Assembly: GCF_020085105.1 (NCBI RefSeq)
Contig: NC_058047.1
Location: 471,001-535,000 of the forward strand
From: Siniperca chuatsi
Lineage: Eukaryota > Chordata > Actinopteri > Centrarchiformes > Sinipercidae
Direction: 5' to 3'
Length of the DNA: 64,000 nucleotides
The translations under genes were made by a program, and so were the position numbers. The notes under the pieces were generated by a model. It had not been told where the DNA came from. It did not search any database and was given only the letters and a program-made list of their open reading frames with translations. Every line of letters begins with the position of its first letter. Position 1 is the first letter of the stretch. Below, piece after piece: positions 1-12,113 of this stretch.

Positions 1-99
1 TTTAGACGCTGACGGTGCTGACGGAGGAGGGTGCGACACATTTAGAAGGTCCACTTCTACAGACCTCCAAAAAACTCATGCTGGGATTCTGAATTACTT

Positions 100-190
100 T
101 TGCACAGAAAGTACCTCAATGCATTTACTCAAGTACTGTACTTAAGTACAATTTTGAGGTACTTTAACTTACTCCCAAGTTTATCTACAG
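100..190. mobile_element. Fragment of hAT-like teleost MITE
   Basis: The stretch has the runs of 'ACTCAAGTACTGTACTTAAG' and 'TTTTGAGGTACTTTAACTTA' type that mark the ends of a very common percomorph non-autonomous element. Related copies lie at 7180-7335, 12150-12300 and 21698-22119 in this window. Only one end is visible, with no partner terminus, so this is a fragment. The family assignment to hAT is from memory of the repeat and from the 8-bp flanking match seen at the 21.7 kb copy. Confidence 0.55.
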
Positions 191-284
191 ATCACAGCCT
201 GATCAGAACGTGGGTTCCTCTCTGTTCAGGACTACAGACTTAAAACTTGCAACAAAAATGAGTCTGAGTCTAGCTGATGATTCG

Positions 285-690
285 TCTCGTGTCATTGAGT
301 TGCTATTATGTTATATATTAGTTGTTATATGGGTGGGGGCGTTAAATGCCTATTTTGTATTGTATTTTCTTCCCTCTCTAGGTGCCATCAGCTGATTGGC
401 TTCCACCTGTGAGCTCCTGGTCCATCACCTTATTGGTTGTTTAGAATCTGAGGGAACCGAGCATCAACCAGAATCCTCTATATAAGAGCAGAAGTCAAGC
501 AAGAGTCCCTTTCAGAGTCCATTCAAGCAGAAATCCAATACATGCAGGACTGATAACAAGGACATAAGCACTCTGCAGAAGTCTGTGGCGAAAATAGACA
601 AACTTTTATTTCCGCTCTAGACATTGATGTGTGTCTGAGCTACTGGTGCTGTGTTTAGATGTATTTGTCGTATTAAAGACGAACATGGTG
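285..690 (+). mobile_element. LTR-like / promoter-like segment (possible solo LTR)
   Basis: A TATA box (CTATATAAGAGCAG near 479) is followed about 200 bases on by ATTAAAGACGAACA near 673. This is the TATA-to-polyadenylation arrangement of a retrotransposon LTR. A CCAAT-type motif in reverse (ATTGG) occurs near 398 and 434. No second LTR, primer-binding site or gag/pol reading frame is visible nearby, so if it is an LTR it is a solo one. The alternative is a chance promoter-like sequence. The boundaries are estimates. Confidence 0.35.
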
Positions 691-699
691 GGGGTTAAG

Positions 700-1824
700 G
701 ACATTCGGTAAGTTGGGATACCAAAACATTAAAATACAGTAAAACAGGGTAAAATTATAGGAATAAAATTTAAATTAATTTAATGAAAGTTTAAGTAATA
801 TTCAATAAAAACACACAATTTAAAATCCAGTCTGAAGATGTTTCTTAAAGGAGTTGATGGAAGTTGCATGTTGGATATTTATGTTCAGGTTGTTCCACAG
901 TTTTGGTTCATAATAAAAGACAGAAGCCTCTCAACACTTGTTCTCTGTCCTAAAGAAGTTTTGGTTCTGGGTTTGTTGGTTACTGCTGGTTTAAGTATGT
1001 TAGGTCTTTTCTTTGGTTTTTGTCTTTAGAGTCACTTCAGCCGAGTTTTGTTTGATTAGTTTTATCTACTCTGGCACAACCACTTTGTCCTCCCCCCATG
1101 CTTTGAGAACAGTTTGTGTACGTGGTTATTTTAAACAGCCACATAAACAATGTACATATACTACTTTGTCTCTGTTGGTTGTCATGTTGCTGCTTCACCT
1201 GGGGGATGAAACAACATCACATCTGGATTGCAGCTTACACTTTGTCAGCCAAACAACACGACAACAGAAGATAACACAGTTGACAAAGACTGAGAGACAG
1301 AAAAAAACATCTTTCAACAATACAAATGAGCTTCTTCAGCCATATGTGGAGGCAGGTAACTCAGTGGTCAAACATACAAGTTCAGATGTGAAGATATCCA
1401 GTGAAGGCTGGTTAGTTGTGCACATGTGACAGCTGTCATGGGACAGGATGTGGATGTTGGTTTTATCTCTCAGGAGTTGCTGTAGCTGTAATTATAACTC
1501 TGGTTATAACTGTGGCTGTTATGATTATTGAGGCTGTGACACATTTGATGGTTTAATGGCTGTGATGCTTCTTCAGTACACACTGCAGGACCGTTAATGA
1601 CAGTCACACACTACAGGATGCAATCTCTTCATAAATCATATATGTTCTAGTTGTTTCTATCCTCCCAAAGCAGAAATAAAAGCCTCTGTACCTGGTTAGA
1701 AAACATGTGAGAAAGAAATAAGATAGAAAGAGAAAATAGAGCACTAAGGAGAGGCAGAGGTGAGTATTAAAGTGAAACAAACAGAAACGTACCTTAAGTG
1801 GTTTGTATTTCATTGTGGTTATTT
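700..1824. other. Non-coding stretch, nothing recognised
   Basis: AT-rich DNA with short open frames only, the longest being 138 codons (1013-1429, +). That frame has no recognisable domain, no splice context and ordinary composition. I see no gene, RNA or mobile element here. Confidence 0.4.
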
Positions 1825-2159
1825 ACTAAATTTAAAGATACAATAAACTCGCAGCAGAATTTATGTCCTGCTGAAAGCTGAAATGTCCTCAGTGATCTGA
1901 GGGTCAGATATCAGCATGTTTGAAGCAGCAGCTTTGCTCAGCAGGACGTCGACCTTCACAGCAGGTGAGACGGTTCAACTGGAACAGGAAGTGAACTGTC
2001 GTGTCAACAGGTGAAACTACATGCAGAGGTTTTTACAGATGCAGTGAAGTGACATGTTTGTTTGTGTAGGCTGAGAGTTGTAGTGAAACTATTCCTGTAC
2101 TCCTGTGGTGTCATGGTAACACAACGTTATATCAAGTATTATCTATCAAAAGTATTGTA

Positions 2160-3203
2160 AGGGAACATAGAAGTGCTGCGAGGGAACACAGAAGTACTGC
2201 AAGGGAACACAGAACACAGAAGTACTGCGAGGGAACACAAAAGTATTGTGAGGGAACACAGAAGTGCTGCGAAGGAACACAGAAGTGATGCAAGGGAACA
2301 CAGAAGTGCTGCGAGAGAACACAGAAGTGATGCGAGGGAACACAGAAGTGATGCGAGAGAACACAGAAGGCATGCTAGGGAACACAGAAGTATTGTGAGG
2401 GAACATAGAAGTGATGCGAGGGAACACAGAAGTGATGCGAGGGAACACAGAAGTGATGCGAGGGAACACAGAAGTGATGCGAGGGAACACAGAAGTGCTG
2501 CGAGGAACACGGAAGTGATGCGAGGGAACACGGAAGTGATGCGAGGGAACACGGAAGTGATGCGAGGGAACACGGAAGTGATGCGAGGGAACACAGAAGT
2601 GCTGCGAGAGAACACAGAAGTGCTGCGAGGGAACACAGAAGTGATGCGAGGGAACACAGAAGTACTGCGAGGGAACACAAAAGTATTGTGAGGGAACACA
2701 GAAGTGCTGCGAAGGAACACAGAAGTGATGCAAGGGAACACAGAAGTGATGCGAGAGAACACAGAAGTGATGCGAGGGAACACAGAAGTGATGCGAGAGA
2801 ACACAGAAGGCATGCTAGGGAACACAGAAGTATTGTGAGGGAACATAGAAGTGATGCGAGGGAACACAGAAGTGATGCGAGGGAACACAGAAGTGATGCG
2901 AGGGAACACAGAAGTGATGCGAGGGAACACAGAAGTGCTGCGAGGGAACACGGAAGTGATGCGAGGGAACACGGAAGTGATGCGAGGGAACACGGAAGTG
3001 ATGCGAGGGAACACGGAAGTGATGCGAGGGAACACAGAAGTGCTGCGAGAGAACACAGAAGTGCTGCGAGGGAACACAGAAGTGATGCGAGGGAACACAG
3101 AAGTATTGTGAGGGAACACAGAAGTGATGCGAGGGAACACAGAAGTATTGTGAGGGAACACAGAAGTGCTGCGGGGGAACACAGAAGTGCTGCGAGGGAA
3201 CAC
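2160..3203. repeat. 21-bp minisatellite array 1
   Basis: About 50 copies of a 21-bp unit with variant positions (GATGC/GCTGC/TACTGC/TATTGT and ACACAGAA/ACACGGAA). Two blocks around 2220-2660 and 2665-3070 repeat the same order of variants, which shows a longer duplication of about 470 bp inside the array. Confidence 0.9.
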
Positions 3204-4524
3204 TAAATTTAAAGATACAATAAACTCGCAGCAGAATTTATGTCCTGCTGAAAGCTGAAATCTCCTCAGTGATCTGAGGGTCAGATATCAGCATGTTTGA
3301 AGCAGCAGCTTTGCTCAGCAGGACGTCGACCTTCACAGCAGGTGAGACGGTTCAATTGGAACAGGAAGTGAACTGTCGTGTCAACAGGTGAAACTACATG
3401 CAGAGGTTTTTACAGATGCAGTGAAGTGACATGTTTGTGTAGGCTGAGAGTTGTAGTGAAACTATTCCTGTACTCCTGTGGTGTCATGGTAACACAACGT
3501 TATATCAAGTATTATCTATCAAAAGTATTGTAAGGGAACATAGAAGTGCTGCGAGGGAACACAGAAGTACTGCGAGGAAACACAGAAGTACTGCGAGGGA
3601 ACACAGAACACAGAAGTACTGCGAGGGAACACAAAAGTATTGTGAGGGAACACAGAAGTGCTGCGAAGGAACACAGAAGTGATGCAAGGGAACACAGAAG
3701 TGCTGCGAGAGAACACAGAAGTACTGCGAGGGAACACAGAAGTGATGCGAGAGAACACAGAAGGCATGCTAGGGAACACAGAAGTATTGTGAGGGAACAT
3801 AGAAGTGATGCGAGGGAACACAGAAGTGATGCGAGGGAACACGGAAGTGATGCGAGGGAACACGGAAGTGATGCGAGGGAACACGGAAGTGATGCGAGGG
3901 AACACAGAAGTGCTGCGAGAGAACACAGAAGTGCTGCGAGGGAACACGGAAGTGATGCGAGGAACACGGAAGTGATGCGAGGAACACGGAAGTGATGCGA
4001 GGAACACGGAAGTGATGCGAGGAACACAGAAGTGCTGCGAGAGAACACAGAAGTGCTGCGAGGAACACAGAAGTGATGCGAGGAACACAGAAGTATTGTG
4101 AGGGAACACAGAAGTGATGCGAGGGAACACAGAAGTATTGTGAGGGAACACAGAAGTGCTGCGGGGGAACACAGAAGTGCTGCGAGGGAACACTAAATTT
4201 AAAGATACAATAAACTCGCAGCAGAATTTATGTCCTGCTGAAAGCTGAAATGTCCTCAGTGATCTGAGGGTCAGATATCAGCATGTTTGAAGCAGCAGCT
4301 TTGCTCAGCAGGACGTCGACCTTCACAGCAGGTGAGACGGTTCAATTGGAACAGGAAGTGAACTGTCGTGTCAACAGGTGAAACTACATGCAGAGGTTTT
4401 TACAGATGCAGTGAAGTGACATGTTTGTGTAGGCTGAGAGTTGTAGTGAAACTATTCCTGTACTCCTGTGGTGTCATGGTAACACAACGTTATATCAAGT
4501 ATTATCTATCAAAAGTATTGTAAG

Positions 4525-5754
4525 GAACATAGAAGTGCTGCGAGGGAACACAGAAGTACTGCGAGGAAACACAGAAGTACTGCGAGGGAACACAGAACAC
4601 AGAAGTACTGCGAGGGAACACAAAAGTATTGTGAGGGAACACAGAAGTGCTGCGAAGGAACACAGAAGTGATGCAAGGGAACACAGAAGTACTGCGAGGG
4701 AACACAGAAGTATTGCAAGGGAACACAGAAGTGCTGCGAGGGAACACAGAAGTACTGCGAGGGAACACAGAAGTGCTGCGAGAGAACACAGAAGTACTGC
4801 GAGGGAACACAGAAGTGATGCGAGGGAACACAGAAGTATTGTGAGGGAACACAGAAGTGATGCGAGGGAACACAGAAGTATTGTGAGGGAACACAGAAGT
4901 GATGCGAGGGAACACAGAAGTGATGCGAGAGAACACAGAAGTGATGCTAGGGAACACAGAAGTGATGCGAGGGAACACAGAAGTATTGTGAGGGAACACA
5001 GAAGTGATGCGAGGGAACACAGAAGTATTGTGAGGGAACACAGAAGTACTGCGAGGGAACACAGAAGTGATGCGAGAGAACACAGAAGTGATGCTAGGGA
5101 ACACAGAAGTGATGCGAGGGAACACAGAAGTATTGTGAGGGAACACAGAAGTGATGCGAGGGAACACAGAAGTATTGTGAGGGAACACAGAAGTACTGCG
5201 AGGGAACACAGAAGTGATGCGAGAGAACACAGAAGTGATGCTAGGGAACACAGAAGTATTGTGAGGGAACATAGAAGTGATGCGAGGGAACACAGAAGTG
5301 ATGCGAGGGAACACAGAAGTGATGCGAGGGAACACAGAAGTGCTGCGAGAGAACACAGAAGTGCTGTGAGGGAACACAGAAGTGATGCGAGGGAACACAG
5401 AAGTATTGCGAGGGAACACAGAAGTGATGCGAGGGAACACAGAAGTATTGTGAGGGAACACAGAAGTGATGCGAGGGAACACAGAAGTGCTGCGAGAGAA
5501 CACAGAAGTGATGCGAGGGAACACAGAAGTATTGTGAGGGAACACAGAAGTGATGCGAGGGAACACAGAAGTATTGTGAGGGAACACAGAAGTGATGCGA
5601 GGGAACACAGAAGTGCTGCGAAGGAACACAGAAGTGCTGTGAGGGAACACAGAAGTGATGCGAGGGAACACAGAAGTGCTGTGAGGGAACACAGAAGTGC
5701 TGCGGGGGAACACAGAAGTGCTGCGGGGGAACACAGAAGTGCTGCGAGGGAACA
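4525..5754. repeat. 21-bp minisatellite array 3
   Basis: The longest of the four arrays, about 58 units. Runs of the same variant order recur around 4815-5000, 4960-5140 and 5105-5270, again showing block duplications. It ends at the same base, CACTAAATTT, as arrays 1 and 2. Confidence 0.9.
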
Positions 5755-6200
5755 CTAAATTTAAAGATACAATAAACTCGCAGCAGAATTTATGTCCTGC
5801 TGAAAGCTGAAATGTCCTCAGTGATCTGAGGGTCAGATATCAGCATGTTTGAAGCAGCAGCTTTGCTCAGCAGGACGTCGACCTTCACAGCAGGTGAGAC
5901 GGTTCAACTGGAACAGGAAGTGAACTGTCGTGTCAACAGGTGAAACTACATGCAGAGGTTTTTACAGATGCAGTGAAGTGACATGTTTGTTTGTGTAGGC
6001 TGAGAGTTGTAGTGAAACTATTCCTGTACTCCTGTGGTGTCATGGTAACACAACGTTATATCAAGTATTATCTATCAAAAGTATTGTAAGGGAACATAGA
6101 AGTGCTGCGAGGGAACACAGAAGTGCTGCGAGGGAACACAGAAGTGCTGCGAGGGAACACAGAACACAGAAGTACTGCGAGGGAACACAAAAGTATTGTG

Positions 6201-6640
6201 ACAAACCGTTTCACTGTCTGACAACAACTAAGGATCTAATGAAAACGTTTTTTTATCAAACATTTAGAAAGTGATCTCACAACAGTCAGTGAGGAATTTC
6301 AACTTTCTTATTTAGACATCCATTAGTTGTTACCATGGCAACCACACCTCTTCCTGGTGTCCATACTATTTGTTTTCATCATGATGGAGTTTGTCTCTGA
6401 CATCATCACTTTTAGATTTGAGACTTTTGATTATATGACTGATGTTTTATTCAAAGATAATTTGAAGCCAAACTTGTATTAACTTAGCTTTGACAAAATA
6501 AATGTGTGTCCAGAATCCTTAAATATAAAAAAAATGTTTCCCACTGCATTACAGTGAAGTATAATGTACCTGTTTGAAAAGGTAAACAAATATTGCTTCT
6601 TCCTGTCTTTGTTTCGGGGAAGATGTGGGGTCTGTGGGAC
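6201..6640. other. Non-coding stretch, nothing recognised
   Basis: Ordinary AT-rich DNA directly after the truncated fourth minisatellite array. No coding or repeat signal is seen. Confidence 0.4.
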
Positions 6641-6651
6641 AGTACAGTGAC

Positions 6652-6701
<50 letters not shown>
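6652..6701. repeat. (ATG)n microsatellite
   Basis: About 16 uninterrupted ATG/TGA triplets. It gives poly-Met or poly-His runs in the open frames across it, which are artefacts. Confidence 0.95.
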
Positions 6702-6702
<1 letters not shown>

Positions 6703-6934
6703 GTCTCTCATGTGATGTCAAACATTCGTTCATCACTGCAGGTAAACATCATCAGACCTCACCTGTGTGTGATGTTCTGTTATTTCTCCAGTTTTAATTG
6801 GATCATTTCCTGGAAACTGAATCTTTATGCAACAAGTTACACAACAGGGTGAGGAGGGAGGACAGGATGAATCAGAGAGGGGGGGTGAGGAGGGTGAGGA
6901 GGCCCTGGTTTCTTTGTGGCTCCCACAGAAACAT

Positions 6935-7030
6935 CTCCAATTACAGGACAAAGGCGACTCATTCAGGCCCGCAGCTCCACCACTGCAGCTTTGCATGTCT
7001 AATGAGCGCTCTGCTGAATGCTAAGAGGAC
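6935..7030. promoter_or_regulatory. Candidate conserved non-coding element
   Basis: Within about 90 bases there are an ACAAAGG SOX-type site, a TGACTCA-like site read as CGACTCATT, a perfect octamer TTTGCAT, and TAATGAGC, a homeodomain-type core. The segment is non-repetitive and is flanked by repeats. This dense mix of developmental transcription-factor motifs resembles a vertebrate enhancer, but conservation cannot be seen from one genome. Inference only. Confidence 0.3.
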
Positions 7031-7179
7031 CCCGGGGTGCTGCAGAGGCCTCTACACCCCGCAACACCCCCATCCACACACCCCTCTGTACCCCTCTGTA
7101 CCCCCTGCAGCCGGACATCCAGCCCGGGCCCCCTCTCTCTGAACACACCGAACTCTTATGTTCCTACAGAAGCTTCAAA

Positions 7180-7335
7180 CTGTATGACGGAGGATTCAGA
7201 TCCTTTACTTCAGTAAAAGTACTAAGACCACACTGTGAAAATACTCTGGTACAAGTGCATTCAAATCGTACTTCAGTACAGAGGTATTATCACCAAAATG
7301 TACTTAAAGTATAAAAAGTAAAAGTACTCATTCTG
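7180..7335. mobile_element. Fragment of hAT-like MITE
   Basis: It shares with the 21.7 kb element the order 'GGA..TTCAGATCCTTTACTTCAGTAAAAGTACT', 'ATACTCTGGTACAAG' and 'AAAAGTACTCATTCTGCA'. Only the left half of the element is present. Confidence 0.6.
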
Positions 7336-7584
7336 CAGGAGGACCCATTTCATCATAATATTGTTTTATTAATACTGATGCATCAATGTTAGAGCAGCAT
7401 CTTACTGTTGTAGCCGCTCGAGGTGGAGCTAGTTTTAACTGCTTTATATACAGTTAGGGGTTCCCCAGTAGCTCACCTGGTACCTACAGACGAGGGACAA
7501 ACTAAAGGAAAAAGCTGAATAAGAAGAGGTTTAATTACAGCTACTTTAAAGGACTGTGGTACATAGCCTGTTAATAAAGACAGA

Positions 7585-8620
7585 TTGATCATATCCAGTA
7601 AAGAAGTGCAACTAAGGGTAAAACATCTTTAAGCAGCCTAGTTGGAATGGGGTCTAAGAGACAGGTTGATGGCTTAGATGAAGAGATCGGTGAAGTCAGC
7701 TGAAGAAGGTCGATATGAGCGAAGCAGCCAAAACACACATCAGGCTCTACAGCTGTTTCTAAGGTCCCTGTGTTTGAAGATAAATCAGTACTGGTTGAGG
7801 GCAGGACGTGATGAATCTTTTCTCTAATAGTTAAAATATTATTATTAAAGAAGCTCATGAAGTTGTTACTACTGAGGGCTATAGGAATACATGGCTCAGT
7901 AGAGCTGTGATTCTCTGTCAGCCTGGCTACAGTGCTGAAAAGAAACCTGGGGTTGTTCTTATTTTCCTCTATTAATGATGAGTAGTAAGCTGCTCTGGCA
8001 TTATGGAGGGCCTTCCTATATGTTTTAAGACTATCTTGCCAGACTAAACGAGATTCTTCCAGGTTGTTGGAACTCCATTTCCTTTCAAGTTTTCGTGATG
8101 TTTACATTAATTTGTGGGTTTGGGGGTTATACCATGGAGCTAACCTTCTTTGTTTTATTATCTTCTTTTTTAGAGGAGCGATAGAATCGAGTGTCGTTCG
8201 CAGTGAGTCTGCAGCGCTATCAGCTAGATGGTCAATTTGGGATTGGGATTAATTTAGGATTCCTCTGTTATATTGAGACATAACATTGAACTAAATGCAG
8301 ATGGGATCGCTTCCTTGAATCTAGCCACAGCAATATCAGATAGACATCTAGAGTAGGAGTGTTTGGCTAATGGCGTGTAGTCCAGCAATAGCAGTTCAAA
8401 AGTTATTAAATAATGGTCCGAAATGTTCAATTTCAATGCCGTATACCAGAACAAGGCCGAGGGTGTGGTTAAAACAGTGAGAGGCTTCATGCACACTCTG
8501 ACAAAAGCCAATCGAATCTAATAATGAGATAAACGCAGTACTAAGGCTGTCATTTTCAACATCCACATGAATATTAAAATCACCTACAATAACCACTTTA
8601 TCTGTTTTAAGGACTAAACT
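7585..8620 (-). mobile_element. Decayed CR1/L2-type LINE: endonuclease end and start of reverse transcriptase
   Basis: Read on the minus strand, 8396-8596 gives an apurinic-type endonuclease piece with VIVGDFNIHVD and a following H..NHTL, a hallmark of LINE EN domains. Further downstream 7589-7858 gives SSKPSTCLLDPIPTRLLKDV, the usual start of the CR1/L2-clade reverse transcriptase. Between them, in broken frames, are the residues of the EN-RT linker. Stops and frame changes interrupt it, and the RT core and 3' end are missing, so it is dead. Clade assignment is from motif recall. Confidence 0.75.
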
Positions 8621-9410
8621 TGATAAAAACTCTGAGAATTCAGATAAAAACTCAGAATAAGGACCAGGAGCGCACTGAAATGATTATACACGCACTCACA
8701 AGTAGCCCATATCCTGCTGTGTGTGAAGGTGGTAGGTGTGAAAACTTTCAGTGCATAGTATGTGCACATTGTCTATGTGTTTTCAGTGCGTGTGTGCCCT
8801 AGTTTGAATATAAAGAAGTGATATTTTGGCTTAATTTTTGTACTGTGGGAGGAAGCGGAGCCGCGGCGTCCATCGTTATACACAGTCTGTGGTGTTTCAG
8901 TGTTCTCACCCTGATCGGCCTCTCGTACTTAAAGCTTAAACTCACACAAACATTATTTTGAGGAGTTTCTACTTTCAGCCTGACGATGATTTGTGGATAC
9001 CGCGACCTGTAAACACCTGATCCAGGTTTCTGATCGTCCTCTGTCACGTGTGCAGCAGTTACTCAGTAAAAGAAGAAATACGATGTAAAAGCTGCGGAGA
9101 TGATCGACACCCTGAAATAAAGTCTGACTTCAGGGAAGAAGATCAGAAATAGTTTTGTGGCTTTTGTTTCTTCCACCGTCAGCGATCATTCTGAGCCGAT
9201 GAAGCTGGACTCTGTTCTGATCATGTAAACAGGGAGATCAATAACATCAGACTCAGAAACTGATCCAAACCACAAACCAGAACACTAATGTTCCTGTAAA
9301 CGCTCTCACTGTTGACCTTGGAAACAGATGATATGATCAAAAGGTCCAGAACAGCTGCACTCAATGGCCCTCAGGTGAGATTTTCTTCTGTGGTGTTTGT
9401 TGTGAACACT
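8621..9410. other. Non-coding stretch, nothing recognised
   Basis: No convincing coding frame or repeat. Short frames of 60-82 codons have no recognisable content. Confidence 0.4.
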
Positions 9411-9416
9411 GAAGCG

Positions 9417-9417
<1 letters not shown>

Positions 9418-9453
<36 letters not shown>
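9418..9453. repeat. (CA)n microsatellite
   Basis: About 17 CA dinucleotides without interruption. Confidence 0.95.
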
Positions 9454-9455
<2 letters not shown>

Positions 9456-9602
9456 ATTAAAACCAGTCACAGTGTCGAGACAGAACTACACGCCCCCGAC
9501 TGAGGGAAACGATGGCGAGCCGCCACATTCCTCACTGCCAGGGAAACAACGAATCACATCACAGGAAGTCAGAGAGGAAGAAGCTGGCTAATGGTTTCCT
9601 GT

Positions 9603-9627
9603 TACACACACACACACACACACACAC

Positions 9628-9666
<39 letters not shown>
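9603..9666. repeat. (CA)n microsatellite
   Basis: About 30 CA dinucleotides with one interruption. Confidence 0.95.
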
Positions 9667-9667
<1 letters not shown>

Positions 9668-9734
9668 CAGTCCAAACCATAATTACAGGCTGCAGATGTT
9701 CAGCAGTTACAGTTTCACTGCAGCAGAATGTTAG

Positions 9735-10055
9735 ACACCAACAGGACCAGGACCTGAGACCAGGACTGAGACCAGGACCACGATGAAGACTAGTGCCAGG
9801 AGCAGGACCAGGACAAAGATAAAGACGAGGCAAAGGACCAGGATCAAGGAAAGACAAAGACCTAAACCAGGATGAAGACGCAGACAAAGACTAGGACCAA
9901 GACCAAGAACAGGACCAGGAGCAGAACCAAGACTAACCAGGGCCAGGACAAAGAACAAAACCAAGACCAAGACCATTGTAGTGCCGTCCCGTTACTCTGC
10001 ACAAACCTTGGTTCTGGTCCAGTACGAAGGCCAGGACCAGAACCAGGACCTGAGT
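9735..10055. repeat. Degenerate AGGACC/AAGACC minisatellite
   Basis: Hexamer-based repeats built from ACCAGG, AGGACC and ACCAAG run through about 320 bases. They generate paired low-complexity open frames on both strands that are not genes. Confidence 0.85.
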
Positions 10056-10439
10056 TCCAGTGAGTGAAATATTCAACATGTTTTAAACACATTTCACCAA
10101 AACTGAGACGGATTTGAATCTTTGGAAGCTGGAACTCAGAGTCGACTTGTTGTGAACTCTGAGAGTTGAAGTGTCTCTGTGTTTGTGGGTCTGTAGGTTC
10201 TTCAGTTGTTCTGCCGCTCGGGTCCCCGTTTCCCTCCAGCCGTCGTCATGGTGACGCTCAGCTATGCAGAGTCTGAATACAGTCGGCAGCTCCGAGGAAA
10301 GAGGCCTTTGTTACCCACAACCCCTGACACCTCCCCTGCTCCCCTGCTCCCCCCTTCAGCTTCTCCTCATCTCAGCTCCATTTTCAGACTCTGAGCCGCG
10401 AACTGGAAACCAACCGTGGACTGGTCACATGTCCAACAA

Positions 10440-11600
10440 CCAGTACGGACCCGGTCTGTTCCCAGTATATCCCCATTATATTACCAGTGATGTTTCCTAA
10501 TACATTACCAGTTAGAGCATTTCAACATACTACTGGGAAAGTATCAAAGTTATACTGGACCCCATAGTTAAATGAAAGTGGAATCGTACTGGGAACACTG
10601 GGGATATACTGGGAATATATTCATTATATTGATTAGAACACTATGGGAACCTTACTGGGGCCATACTGGGAAGATGTTAAGAAAATACCCTATATATCCC
10701 AGTATTTCCCCAGTATAATTCCAATTTATTCCCACTTTGGTGCCAGTATATTCCCAGTATGGCTCCAGTAGCCTATATTCCCAGTGGAATATATATTCCA
10801 GTATAGTATGTTCTTAATATATTCCCATTAATATCCCCAGTGTTCCAGTATGTTTCCACTTTGATTCCACTACACCGCCAGTATAATTCCAGTATATTTC
10901 CAGTATGGTCCCAACATAGTCTCCAGTAATTCCCCATATATTACCAGTTTGTATATTCTCACTGTATTCACAGTATGGCCCCAGTATAAATCCAATATAT
11001 TCCCACTTTGGTCCCAATATATTCCCAGTATATCCCTTGCATATTCCCAGTGTTCCCTGCACGATTCCACAGTGGTGCCAGTAGAATTTCAATATACTGT
11101 ATTCCCAGTATGGTACCAATAGTAGGTTATACCACTATGTTGAGAATATACTTACTGGTAATATTCAGGGAAAACTGGAAATTTGCCAACACATTACTAG
11201 TTAGCATATTCTCAAAATATTCCCAGTATATCGCCCAGTATAACCCCAGTGTTCCCAGTATGATTCCACTTTGGTGCCAGTATAATTCCAGTACATGCCC
11301 AGTATGGTCCCAATGTATTCCCAGTATTTCCTCATATATTGCCATTGAGTATATTTCCAGTATGGCCCCATTATAATTTCAGTACGTTCCCACTGTGACA
11401 TTCCCATTATATCCTGTATATTTCCAGTGTTCCCAGCAAGATCCATAACTATCACCATAGTAAGGTCTCCAGTATAATTCCAATATATTCCCAGTATGGT
11501 CCCAATGGTATATTGGAAATATATTGGGAATACTGTGTTCATATATTCCCAGTATATTCCCAGTACCTCTCCTGTAGATTTCCAGAGTTCCCAGCATGTT
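10440..11600. repeat. TTCCCAGTAT-based degenerate tandem repeat with strand switch
   Basis: More than 1.1 kb is made of variants of TATATTCCCAGTATGGTCCCA. From about 10540 to 10680 the unit is mostly in the opposite orientation (ATACTGGGAATATA), and afterwards it is mostly in the forward orientation. The array can therefore fold back on itself. Confidence 0.85.
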
Positions 11601-12091
11601 CTGTTGACTGGTTAGTTTAGTTCAGAGGTCACCTGGACTCCGGCTGCCGTTAACCAGCTGTTCCAGTGCGACCAGCTGACCTGCAGGTCTGAAACAATAG
11701 AGCCGCCTGGACAGGAAGTGAGGTTGCAGCGCAGACATCCCCGAGAGCTGGTCCCACAATGCACCTCTCTGAGCTGGCGTCAGTGCGCTTCTGTTGATAG
11801 AGATAAAAACATCATCAGTCCACAGAGGTGTGAGGTGTTTACGATGTCGTCACGTGAAGCACTTCCTGTCCTGAAGCGTCAACACACTCAAGGTTTTGTT
11901 ATTTTCTGGGAAGTTTAACCTTCTGAGACTCACAGGAATGTCCCGTTATGACTCACAGCGTTAGCTCGTCATGCTACGTATCCTGATCCTGGATCTGATG
12001 GAGGCACAACATTTTAGTTTATAGCATTCATTAAAGGGTTAACGTGGAAACTACAAACTCACCGGCTGCTTGGACACAGCCAGATCCAGAG
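11601..12091. other. Non-coding stretch, nothing recognised
   Basis: Single-copy-looking DNA without recognisable coding content. Confidence 0.4.
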
Positions 12092-12113
12092 CTAGCTAGC
12101 TAGCTAGCTAGTT

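Larger units (their letters stand above)
1825..6200. repeat. Nested macro-repeat: four ~335-bp spacers each followed by a 21-bp minisatellite array
   Basis: A spacer of about 335 bp beginning ACTAAATTTAAAGATACAAT occurs at about 1825, 3202, 4192 and 5753, almost identical each time. Each copy is followed by an array of a 21-bp unit close to GAGGGAACACAGAAGTGATGC. The arrays run about 2160-3203, 3535-4193, 4525-5754 and 6088-6200. The macro-repeat period is therefore about 1377, 990 and 1561 bp, the difference being array length. The fourth array is cut short. Because 21 is a multiple of 3, long open frames (up to 417 codons) run through both strands, but they code only for a monotonous 7-residue repeat and are not genes. 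Confidence 0.95.

Noticed and set aside
1013..1429. 138-codon plus frame
   Set aside because: No domain, no splice sites that extend it and no codon bias. Within chance expectation for AT-rich intergenic DNA.
2139..5758. Open frames of up to 417 codons on both strands through the 21-bp arrays
   Set aside because: The unit length is a multiple of 3 without stops, so both strands stay open. The products are monotonous 7-residue repeats with no domain, and the arrays differ between macro-repeats by frame-shifting deletions.
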